Of a stretch of DNA of 5,251 nt, positions 1 to 5,251 are shown piece by piece. The DNA comes from Klebsiella pneumoniae (GTDB taxonomy: Bacteria; Bacteroidota; Bacteroidia; Flavobacteriales; Flavobacteriaceae): assembly GCA_943325355.2 (NCBI GenBank), contig CALPPA020000152.1, positions 1-5,251 on the forward strand, given 5' to 3'. The position numbers and the translations under genes were made by a program. Numbering within the stretch: position 1 is the first letter of the stretch; every line of letters begins with the position of its first letter. Below the pieces are notes generated by a model. That model searched no databases. It saw only the letters and a program-made list of their open reading frames with translations, and was not told where the DNA came from.

Positions 1-1353
1 ATTTTCAAGTAAAATAGAAGCTAACTGCGCAGTGACAAGATTATTTTCTCTTGTGTTTATCAAAAACAAAGAGCTTTCGCCAAAGGTAAACAACCGTTCT
101 TCAGATAACAACATAGCATTATTATCATTTACTAGACCATTGATTAAATTTCTTTGCTTTATAAGTGATTCTATTTCAATTTTTTGAGCGTTTATTTTGT
201 TGGCTAATTGCACCTTCTCTATGCTAAGAGCAAATTCAGTTTCTTGTATTTTAAATTTAGCTAACTTTAGACTTCCTCTTTCTTTTCTCAAAAATAGCGG
301 AAAATAAAAATTCATCCCCACCTTATAATCGTTGAAATTATAATTTTGAAATGAGCGTGGATCTGATAGATAAGAATATCCAACATCTATTTTAGGCAAA
401 AGCATATTGGCTTTCAGTCTTTTATCAACATCTAAAATTTCTATTTTCCGTTCTAATGAAATTATCTTGGGATGATTTATGATTGAAAAATCTGCACTCA
501 AAAGATCATTCGTTTTTAATATTTCTCTTATGGTTGCATCTAGTTTTGCCTCTGGAATCAAAATATCGGAGAGTTCAACAGGAATATTGTTTTCAATCCA
601 TATAAAATTAGATAATTCAAGTTTTGCTTTGGTCAATTTTAGTTTCGAATCTTCAAGGCTTAACAATCTGTTTTTTACAATAATACCAGCTTCAATGCTA
701 TCAATTGCAGGCTTGTCTCCCTGATTTATTAATTCTTTAACTCCTTTGAAACGAATTTGCGCATTAGTGTTATAGGTTTCGTACAACTTAACTTCGTCAT
801 AATTTCTTTTCCAGTCAAAGTAAGCTACTGCCGCATCGTACAAAATCTTTATAGCTTCTAGTTTTCGTTCTGCTTGACTCAATTGAAGGTTAATTTTTGC
901 TTTTCTCAAATCGGCCATCCTTTGATTTATGAATAGTCCTTGCCCTAAAGGAACGGATATTCCAAGCGAAGTTAGTCCTTGATTAGGTGTATTGTTTTCT
1001 GGATTTAAATATACACCTTCATTGTTGTCAAATCCTGCCTTAATTTCGACACCATACCAAGTTGGTATTTTGAAACTACTATTTAAAATCGAATAATAAT
1101 CCTGATTTTTGAATTGTTTCTGATCAAAATCTACCTCTATTTTAGGGTCAAAACCCCCTCTAGCCATCATTAGATTGGCTTGAGCGGCACTTATTTCTAG
1201 ATCAGCGGTTTTTACTAAAGGATGAAATTTTTTAACATAGCCCAGATATTCATTAAACGAAAACTCTTTATCTAAGGTATTCGTTTTGAGTTCTGTCGTT
1301 TGAGAATTTGCAACAAAATTGAACAATAAAAAAAGGAGAATTATACGTTTCAT
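1..1353 (-). CDS. TolC-family outer-membrane efflux protein, 3' end cut off by the window edge
   Basis: This reading frame stays open for 451 codons from an ATG at 1353 to base 1, with no stop in the window. Residues 1-17 look like a signal peptide: MKR, a hydrophobic stretch (IILLFLLFNFV), then A-N-S with cleavage predicted before Gln18, a pattern common in Bacteroidota exported proteins. The mature part has the two-repeat layout of outer-membrane efflux proteins. Repeat 1 covers about residues 33-250: helix with HPLVKTADLEISAAQA, a strand region around 85-140, then a long helix with GDKPAIDSIEA near 212-222. Repeat 2 starts near 290 (NHPKIISLERKIEILD) and continues through the strands YKVGMNFYFPLFLRKERG at 343-360. 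Family members are usually about 450-490 residues, so probably only a short C-terminal part is missing. The ATG shares one base with the stop of the upstream adaptor gene (TAATG), implying translational coupling. Inferred role: outer-membrane exit duct of the tripartite exporter encoded upstream. Family assignment is firm; the substrate is unknown. Confidence 0.93.
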   Translation of the reverse strand, partial: MKRIILLFLLFNFVANSQTTELKTNTLDKEFSFNEYLGYVKKFHPLVKTADLEISAAQANLMMARGGFDPKIEVDFDQKQFKNQDYYSILNSSFKIPTWYGVEIKAGFDNNEGVYLNPENNTPNQGLTSLGISVPLGQGLFINQRMADLRKAKINLQLSQAERKLEAIKILYDAAVAYFDWKRNYDEVKLYETYNTNAQIRFKGVKELINQGDKPAIDSIEAGIIVKNRLLSLEDSKLKLTKAKLELSNFIWIENNIPVELSDILIPEAKLDATIREILKTNDLLSADFSIINHPKIISLERKIEILDVDKRLKANMLLPKIDVGYSYLSDPRSFQNYNFNDYKVGMNFYFPLFLRKERGSLKLAKFKIQETEFALSIEKVQLANKINAQKIEIESLIKQRNLINGLVNDNNAMLLSEERLFTFGESSLFLINTRENNLVTAQLASILLEN

Positions 1354-2711
1354 TATTTTTTCTCTTTAGTTTCTTTTGATGATTCTGCATTAGTTTTATA
1401 ATAATCTGGCGGAAAACCATTCAGTACTCGCCAAATTTCAAACCATACCGGAACAGTATTGAGTAGCGCAATAGTTTGTGCTCCTGAACCCACTCTGATT
1501 TGCGAAGGCCATTTTTCCTCTGTACTGTCTGGTGCAATAAGTACTCTAAATTTTCCATTGTCGCTAATAAAATTTTCTACAGCTACAATCTCACCACCAA
1601 ACGTTCCATAAGACATCTCAGGCCAGCCCGAAAAAACTATTGTAGGCCAACCGTCAAACCAAACTCTAATTTTTTCTCCTTTTTTAACCAATGGCAAATC
1701 AACTGGATTAATAAAGGTTTCCACTGCTATATCGTAAGTTGATGGCATTATGGTGGCGATTGGTGTTCCCTCTTTGATTGTCTCACCGATTCCTGCCTGA
1801 ATAGCTCTGTTTACATATCCGTTTTGTGCTGCTTTGATGTAATAAAATCCGTTGCGAATGCTGTAATTAGCATATTGATTTTTCAATTTATTTACCTGTG
1901 CATCAGTATCAAATTGATTACTCAAAGCCGTGAATTGGTCGCTTCTAGCTTTCGCAACTTTTTCTGAATATTCAGCATCGATTCTGTTTATTTCAACTTT
2001 AGCATTGATGTATTCGTTTTTACTTGTCAATAATTTATTTTCCTGAGTAATAATTTTGGCATCTACTTCTTGCAATTTTAATCGTTTTTCTTCGACATCG
2101 GTCATTGGTTTTAAACCTTCTTTGTTCAATTGTGTAGCACGATTAAATTGTGTATTAGCTATTTTTAATTGTGTTTTAACCGCAACAAGATCAATAGAAT
2201 CGCTCTTTATTTTAAATATTGCTTGCTTAATTTTATTAAGCGCCTGCTCAGTTTTTAACTTTCTTTCGTTTTCAATCGATTGGATTTGGGTGGACAAAGC
2301 ACCCACTTTAGAACTATAAGATTCTAATGCAGACTTTTTTGCCATCATTTGATTTTGAGTATTTTGAACAAGATTTGGGTCAAAATAATCTTCTTTTATT
2401 TCAGAAATAAACATAATAGTGTCTCCTTTCTTTACAAAATCCCCCTCTTTTACATACCATTTTTCGATACGTCCCGAAATTACACTCTGAATTGTTTGTG
2501 GCCGCTGATTAGGTTTTAAAGTCGTAACCGATCCTGAACCCGATATGTTTTGTGTCCAAGGTAGAAAAAGAACTATAACTCCAAAAACCGAAACAATAGC
2601 GATAATTTTATTTAAAATTTTGTAATGGGGTCTATTATCCAGATTTTTAATAGTCTGATATTGAATTAATTTTTTGGAGAATTGACTCTTATTTGCAGAT
2701 ATGTTTAGCAT
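1353..2711 (-). CDS. HlyD-type membrane fusion protein (periplasmic adaptor of an ABC exporter)
   Basis: This 452-residue protein would link the inner-membrane ABC exporter to the TolC-like channel. A short cytoplasmic N-terminus (1-31) precedes one membrane helix at about 32-52 (ILNKIIAIVSVFGVIVLFLPW region), as in type I secretion adaptors anchored by a helix rather than a lipid. The first lipoyl half-motif is at 75-102 (SGRIEKWYVKEGDFVKKGD). A long heptad-rich region at about 115-285 should form the alpha-helical hairpin. R191 and L195 match the first two positions of the Arg-Leu-Ser tip motif that meets TolC in known adaptors, but the Ser position is occupied by Pro202, with Thr204 nearby. 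The second lipoyl half is at 291-323 (AAQNGYVNRAIQAGIGE), and a beta-barrel follows at about 327-415. The C-terminus carries a Trp-rich segment (PVWFEIWRVLNGFPPDYY, 421-438) and a charged tail. The ATG lies 5 nt after the ABC gene's stop and has no clear Shine-Dalgarno, which is normal for Bacteroidota. The start is supported by the fit of the N-terminal helix. Confidence 0.93.
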   Translation of the reverse strand: MLNISANKSQFSKKLIQYQTIKNLDNRPHYKILNKIIAIVSVFGVIVLFLPWTQNISGSGSVTTLKPNQRPQTIQSVISGRIEKWYVKEGDFVKKGDTIMFISEIKEDYFDPNLVQNTQNQMMAKKSALESYSSKVGALSTQIQSIENERKLKTEQALNKIKQAIFKIKSDSIDLVAVKTQLKIANTQFNRATQLNKEGLKPMTDVEEKRLKLQEVDAKIITQENKLLTSKNEYINAKVEINRIDAEYSEKVAKARSDQFTALSNQFDTDAQVNKLKNQYANYSIRNGFYYIKAAQNGYVNRAIQAGIGETIKEGTPIATIMPSTYDIAVETFINPVDLPLVKKGEKIRVWFDGWPTIVFSGWPEMSYGTFGGEIVAVENFISDNGKFRVLIAPDSTEEKWPSQIRVGSGAQTIALLNTVPVWFEIWRVLNGFPPDYYKTNAESSKETKEKK

Positions 2712-2716
2712 TGTAA

Positions 2717-4375
2717 TTAATTTTTAGAATCAAAAATAATTTGTCCGTTGTCCATAACAATGTTTCGGGAACACTTTGTTTTCCAATATGGGTTTTGTGA
2801 GGAAACGATAATGGTCCATTTGTTTGCGGGAGCAGTGATTAAATCGATAATTTCATTAGCCACATTTTCATCCATAGTATCCGTTGGATCTTCATAAAAT
2901 AATATTTTTGGCTTATGAATAATACTCCTTGCCAAAAGAATTTTTTGAGCATTAGAGGCAGAAAGTTGACTTCCTTGCGGGGAAATAATTGTATTCAATC
3001 CGTCTGCAAGTGTTTTGATAAACGCAGTCAATTGCACTGTTTCTATCGCCCATCTAATATCTTCTTGTGTAACATTCGAATCTTTAAACGTTATATTATC
3101 AGCAAGACTTCCTTCAAAGGGAGTTTCTCCATACACTATACTTCCAATTTGGGAGCGATACAGTTTTAAATCAATTTTCTGGAATGTATCGTCGTTAATG
3201 TAAAATGTACCCGAAGTAGGCTGAATTAATCCAGACAATAAACGAATTAAGGTGGTTTTTCCGGAGCTATTTTTTCCTTCAACAAATATTTTTTCGGATT
3301 GATTTATTTGAAGATTAATATCATTAATAATGTTTTTCTCGGAATCTGGGAATTTGAAACACAAATTATTGATGTCTAAAGTTATTGCGGTAAAGCAACT
3401 GAGGTATTCTTTTGTAGATTCTTCCTCAAGTTCCATATCGGTAACAACTCCTATTTTTTCAACAGATGTTAAAACATCGTAAAATGTCTCAAGCCCTAAA
3501 ATAATTTTTTCAACTGAACCAATAACCAGTAAAATAATGATTTCGGCAGCTACAAATTGTCCAATATTCATTTCTTGTGATAAAACCAAATACCCACCGA
3601 TACTGAGTAAACTAGCCGTGATAATTATCTTGAAAATAATTAATTGTGCAAATTGTCTTTTGACAACGTTAAAATGTTTTTCACGGTATTTTAAATAATC
3701 AGTTACTAAGCCATCATTTTTTTGAAGTGCATAGTCATAATTCAATTCGTTCCTAAAACTAAAATTATTTCGAGCCATTTCCTGTAACCAAGCGGCAACT
3801 TTATACTTGTATTTGGATTCATGCAAACTAGTTTCTAATCCTGGATTATAGGAGTATTTAAAAATATAGTACAACAAAATAAGCAACATAAAACCAAAAA
3901 CAATGAAATAAGGATGGTAAAGCGATAAAAGCAAAACACCAAAAATAATTTGAAGCAATGCTGCTGAAAAATCAATTAAAAGTTTTGAAGTTCCTTTTTG
4001 AATGGACATTGTATCAAAAAACCGATTGGCTAATTCAGGAGGATAAGTTCCATACAATTCCTCGAATTTTATTCGCGGTATTCTTCCAGCAAATTCGAAA
4101 GAAGACCTAATAAAAATCTTTTGCTGCAAATTTTCAGTAATCCTAAGTTGCATCATCGAAAGTACACCAACAAGTGCAACCCCAATAACCACGAGAAATA
4201 CCAATACAATCCAAGAAACACTGACTCTCCCAGACTGTATGAAATTAATAATGGCTTGGATGCCTAGAGGCAATGAAAGACTAATCAAACCGGCAAAAAT
4301 AGCATAAAAAAATAGTTGCAAAACATCTTTTTTGTCGAGAAGTAATAAATTATAATATCGAATTAGCGGACTCAT
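2717..4375 (-). CDS. ABC exporter, fused membrane and ATPase domains, with a divergent ATPase core
   Basis: This 552-residue half-transporter has the type I exporter fold. Membrane helices are visible at about 19-46, 55-77, 133-153, 155-175, 243-266 and 272-296. The ATPase domain runs from about 328 to the end. Only about 18 residues precede the first helix, so there is no C39 or C39-like domain; exporters with one are typically about 700 residues. In the ATPase, the A-loop aromatic is F342, and Walker A is GKNSSGKTT (367-375) with K373 and T374 kept. Position 415, where the Q-loop Gln is expected, is Tyr. The signature reads LSASN (471-475) instead of LSGGQ. Walker B ends ILFYED (491-496), so the usual Asp-Glu pair is Glu495-Asp496. 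The H-loop position is Gln527. These changes were confirmed at codon level and do not arise from a frameshift. The protein probably acts as a homodimer with the HlyD and TolC proteins encoded downstream. The ATG lies inside the end of the regulator gene (26-nt overlap). The ABC exporter family is certain; substrate and ATPase competence are open. Confidence 0.93.
   Translation of the reverse strand: MSPLIRYYNLLLLDKKDVLQLFFYAIFAGLISLSLPLGIQAIINFIQSGRVSVSWIVLVFLVVIGVALVGVLSMMQLRITENLQQKIFIRSSFEFAGRIPRIKFEELYGTYPPELANRFFDTMSIQKGTSKLLIDFSAALLQIIFGVLLLSLYHPYFIVFGFMLLILLYYIFKYSYNPGLETSLHESKYKYKVAAWLQEMARNNFSFRNELNYDYALQKNDGLVTDYLKYREKHFNVVKRQFAQLIIFKIIITASLLSIGGYLVLSQEMNIGQFVAAEIIILLVIGSVEKIILGLETFYDVLTSVEKIGVVTDMELEEESTKEYLSCFTAITLDINNLCFKFPDSEKNIINDINLQINQSEKIFVEGKNSSGKTTLIRLLSGLIQPTSGTFYINDDTFQKIDLKLYRSQIGSIVYGETPFEGSLADNITFKDSNVTQEDIRWAIETVQLTAFIKTLADGLNTIISPQGSQLSASNAQKILLARSIIHKPKILFYEDPTDTMDENVANEIIDLITAPANKWTIIVSSQNPYWKTKCSRNIVMDNGQIIFDSKN
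2731..2760 (-). promoter_or_regulatory. Candidate internal promoter ahead of the HlyD gene (TTG-N19-TATTTTTG)
   Basis: On the minus strand a TTG (2760-2758) is followed by exactly 19 nt and then TATTTTTG (2738-2731). This fits the Bacteroidota -33/-7 arrangement TTG-N(about 17-23)-TAnnTTTG. Transcription would start near 2725, about 14 nt before the HlyD ATG at 2711. The element lies wholly inside the last codons of the ABC gene (region encoding MDNGQIIFD), so the match may be coincidental. If real, it would let the adaptor and outer-membrane channel be made without the regulator and the ABC subunit. Confidence 0.25.
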
Positions 4376-5048
4376 ATTTATTTAATAAAGTTGAAATTAA
4401 ATGGATGTAAAAATCGGTAGGCGAAGTGCTTTTGTTACAGTCGGTAATAGCCTGTATATGATCCTTAAGAAAATGTTGATGCATTGCTCCCTCAACTATA
4501 CTTGAAGCAAGACTTTTGGCATATAAATACTCTGGATTTACTTCTTTTATCATTGCAGTTATTCTATTTATAACTCTTATGTAAATATAATAAAATCCTT
4601 CTTTGTTTTCTTGATCAACTTCTTTTGTGTGAAAAGTTTTTGTGAACTCGGCTATTATAATTTTATTTAAAACAGACTCATTGATATGCAATGTTTTTTG
4701 ATCATCCTCGACAGTTTCAGTAACTATTGAGATTGCTTTTTTTAGTTTTTCAAAAGGATTAGAATAATTTGAAGTTGCGAAAACCAATCTATACTCCTTC
4801 CAACTCCAATACCAAGAAGACAAGTACAATAATAATTTATGTTTGTTTTCGAAATACCGATATATCGAGCTTTCATTAGACCCTATTTTTTCTCCTAATT
4901 TCTTAAAAGTAAATTCTTCAAAACCAATACTATCAATTAATAGAATGCTCTCTTGAATAATATTTTTACCCAATTGTGAAGTTTCGGGATCTTTTACAAA
5001 GAGCTTTTCGTTTACTTGAATTTTAATGTTTAAAAAAATTTGATCCAA
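4350..5048 (-). CDS. TetR/AcrR-family transcriptional regulator of the exporter operon (TTG start)
   Basis: This 232-residue protein has a TetR-type DNA-binding domain at about residues 27-76: helix 1 with KNIIQESILLIDSIGFEEF, then FTFKKLGEKIG and the recognition segment SNESSIYRYFENKHKLLLYL, with the characteristic Y-x-Y-F-x-x-K pattern. The C-terminal 150 residues are mostly helical and should form the dimer and ligand domain. They include two Trp in SSWYWSWKEYR (77-87) and a segment with MHQHFLKDH (189-197); I cannot name a ligand. Proteins of this class usually repress their own and neighbouring efflux genes. Being first in the exporter operon fits that role, but it is inferred. No in-frame ATG precedes the helix-turn-helix, and upstream codons back to the in-frame TAA at 5102-5100 include no ATG, GTG or TTG, so the TTG at 5048 is the best start. 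It gives a roughly 26-residue N-terminal extension before helix 1. The 3' end overlaps the ABC gene by 26 nt. Confidence 0.88.
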   Translation of the reverse strand: MDQIFLNIKIQVNEKLFVKDPETSQLGKNIIQESILLIDSIGFEEFTFKKLGEKIGSNESSIYRYFENKHKLLLYLSSWYWSWKEYRLVFATSNYSNPFEKLKKAISIVTETVEDDQKTLHINESVLNKIIIAEFTKTFHTKEVDQENKEGFYYIYIRVINRITAMIKEVNPEYLYAKSLASSIVEGAMHQHFLKDHIQAITDCNKSTSPTDFYIHLISTLLNKYESANSIL

Positions 5049-5053
5049 AATGA

Positions 5054-5073
5054 TATATTTTAGTGCAAATATA
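5054..5073. repeat. Inverted repeat overlapping the candidate -7 box and start site
   Basis: TATATTT (5054-5060) and AAATATA (5067-5073) are perfect 7-bp inverted arms around a 6-nt spacer (TAGTGC). The right arm is the candidate -7 box itself, and the left arm falls on the predicted transcription start, so a dimeric repressor bound here would block the polymerase. This is where an autoregulatory TetR operator would be expected. The low sequence complexity keeps confidence low. Confidence 0.25.
5066..5073 (-). promoter_or_regulatory. Candidate -7 promoter box (TATATTTG) for the exporter operon
   Basis: The minus strand reads TATATTTG, an exact match to the Bacteroidota -7 consensus TAnnTTTG and the only such match on this strand between the regulator gene and the window edge. 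It would place the transcription start near 5059-5062, leaving a leader of only about 11-14 nt before the TTG start. The -33 element is weak: no TTG lies 17-23 nt upstream, and the nearest resemblance is TTTC at 5097-5094, 20 nt away. The box could therefore be a regulated weak promoter or a chance match in AT-rich DNA. Confidence 0.45.
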
Positions 5074-5096
5074 ATAGTATTACTTTTAATTATGAA

Positions 5097-5117
5097 ATAT
5101 TAACTTTTATTTAATAT
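5097..5117. repeat. AT-only inverted repeat just upstream of the candidate promoter
   Basis: ATATTAA (5097-5103) and TTAATAT (5111-5117) are perfect 7-bp inverted arms separated by 7 nt, about 21 bp in total. Relative to the predicted start near 5060 it sits from about -37 to -57, next to the -33 region, where a repressor or activator could act. The base composition makes chance occurrence quite likely. Confidence 0.25.
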
Positions 5118-5154
5118 AAAAATGACTTTGTAAAATTTGATAAAAAAATAAATT

Positions 5155-5175
5155 TTTGGGTTAATTTAACCCAAA
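5155..5175. repeat. Perfect 21-bp palindrome upstream of the regulator gene
   Basis: Arms TTTGGGTTAA (5155-5164) and TTAACCCAAA (5166-5175) are exact reverse complements around a single central base at 5165. The GGG/CCC core stands out in otherwise almost pure A+T. The size and symmetry suit a dimeric repressor operator such as a TetR site. However, it lies about 80-100 bp upstream of the candidate promoter, so it may instead serve an unseen neighbour or form a hairpin. A terminator reading is weak: no T-run directly follows on the plus strand, and on the minus strand the T-rich stretch starts only after an A-run. Confidence 0.6.
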
Positions 5176-5251
5176 GACCAATGTCAAAAACCGATTTTAT
5201 TTAAATTTTATTGTATATGAGTTTTATCATATTTTTTTAGAAAATTGTGAG

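Larger units (their letters stand above)
5049..5251. other. Non-coding region upstream of the exporter operon
   Basis: These 203 bases hold no supportable gene on either strand. Plus-strand ATGs at 5180 and 5217 give only a few codons before a stop. Minus-strand frames entering from the right edge close within about 15-45 nt, so the tail of an upstream gene could be present but cannot be recognised. The region is nearly pure A+T apart from the GGG/CCC palindrome, and it holds the candidate promoter and inverted repeats described separately. Confidence 0.6.

Noticed and set aside
479..724. Plus-strand open frame of 81 codons
   Set aside because: It lies fully antisense to the TolC-family gene, which has clear family motifs through this stretch, and its translation has no recognisable domain.
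1500..1742. Plus-strand open frame of 80 codons
   Set aside because: It is antisense to the beta-barrel part of the HlyD gene. The Cys/Phe-rich, low-order translation is typical of a shadow frame.
2056..2319. Plus-strand open frame of 87 codons
   Set aside because: It is antisense to the coiled-coil part of the HlyD gene; the Lys/Glu/Gln repeats on the coding strand leave the opposite strand open.
2915..3203. Two overlapping plus-strand open frames (2915-3169 and 3015-3203)
   Set aside because: Both are antisense to the ATPase domain of the ABC gene, which translates without interruption, and neither has a promoter or family signal.
2717..3394. Frameshift or pseudogene explanation for the odd ATPase motifs
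   Set aside because: The frame is continuous, flanking residues keep the ATPase pattern (EGSLADNITF, ILLARSIIHKPK), and substitutions occur singly in register, so the domain is divergent rather than broken.
5155..5175. Rho-independent terminator
   Set aside because: The 1-nt centre, only three G-C pairs and no directly adjoining T-run on either strand make it a poor terminator, although an unusual one for an unseen upstream minus-strand gene is not excluded.
5207..5251. Tail of an upstream minus-strand gene
   Set aside because: All three minus frames entering from the edge stop within about 45 nt and the few residues are not recognisable, so no gene can be called.
1..5251. CRISPR array, tRNA, insertion sequence or attachment site
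   Set aside because: There are no regularly spaced repeats, cloverleaf-like segments, transposase motifs or terminal repeats flanking the module.

Overview
This 5.25-kb window is strongly AT-rich (roughly one-third G+C by eye). Its signals look like those of a Bacteroidota, most probably a Flavobacterium-like bacterium. Gene starts lack Shine-Dalgarno sequences, there are TAnnTTTG-type promoter boxes, and the outer-membrane protein has a signal peptide with a predicted cut just before a Gln. The genus is an inference from these signals and from the protein style. No ribosomal or other marker gene is present.

The window is one tightly packed module, all on the minus strand, read from right to left. 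5251-5049 is a non-coding upstream region with a candidate promoter and several inverted repeats. 5048-4350 encodes a TetR/AcrR-family regulator that probably starts at a TTG codon. 4375-2717 encodes a type I exporter-fold ABC transporter (six membrane helices plus ATPase, no peptidase domain). 2711-1353 encodes an HlyD-type membrane fusion protein. 1353 to the left edge encodes a TolC-family outer-membrane channel that runs off the window. The junctions are a 26-nt overlap, a 5-nt gap and a 1-nt overlap, so one operon with translational coupling is likely. No stretch above 300 bases lacks a gene.

Together the genes describe a regulated tripartite export machine: ABC exporter in the inner membrane, HlyD adaptor across the periplasm, TolC channel in the outer membrane. 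The TetR protein probably represses its own operon until a ligand binds. The substrate cannot be read from the sequence: no toxin, bacteriocin, leader peptide or biosynthetic gene is present. The lack of a C39 domain argues against double-glycine leader processing.

The most unusual observation is the ABC ATPase domain. The Walker A Lys/Thr are intact, but the signature motif, Q-loop Gln, Walker B Asp, catalytic Glu and H-loop His are all substituted. The Walker B/catalytic pair reads E-D instead of D-E. No canonical ABC partner is encoded in the window. Other points of interest are a perfect 21-bp palindrome upstream of the regulator, a possible internal promoter at the end of the ABC gene, and the TTG start with a very short predicted leader.
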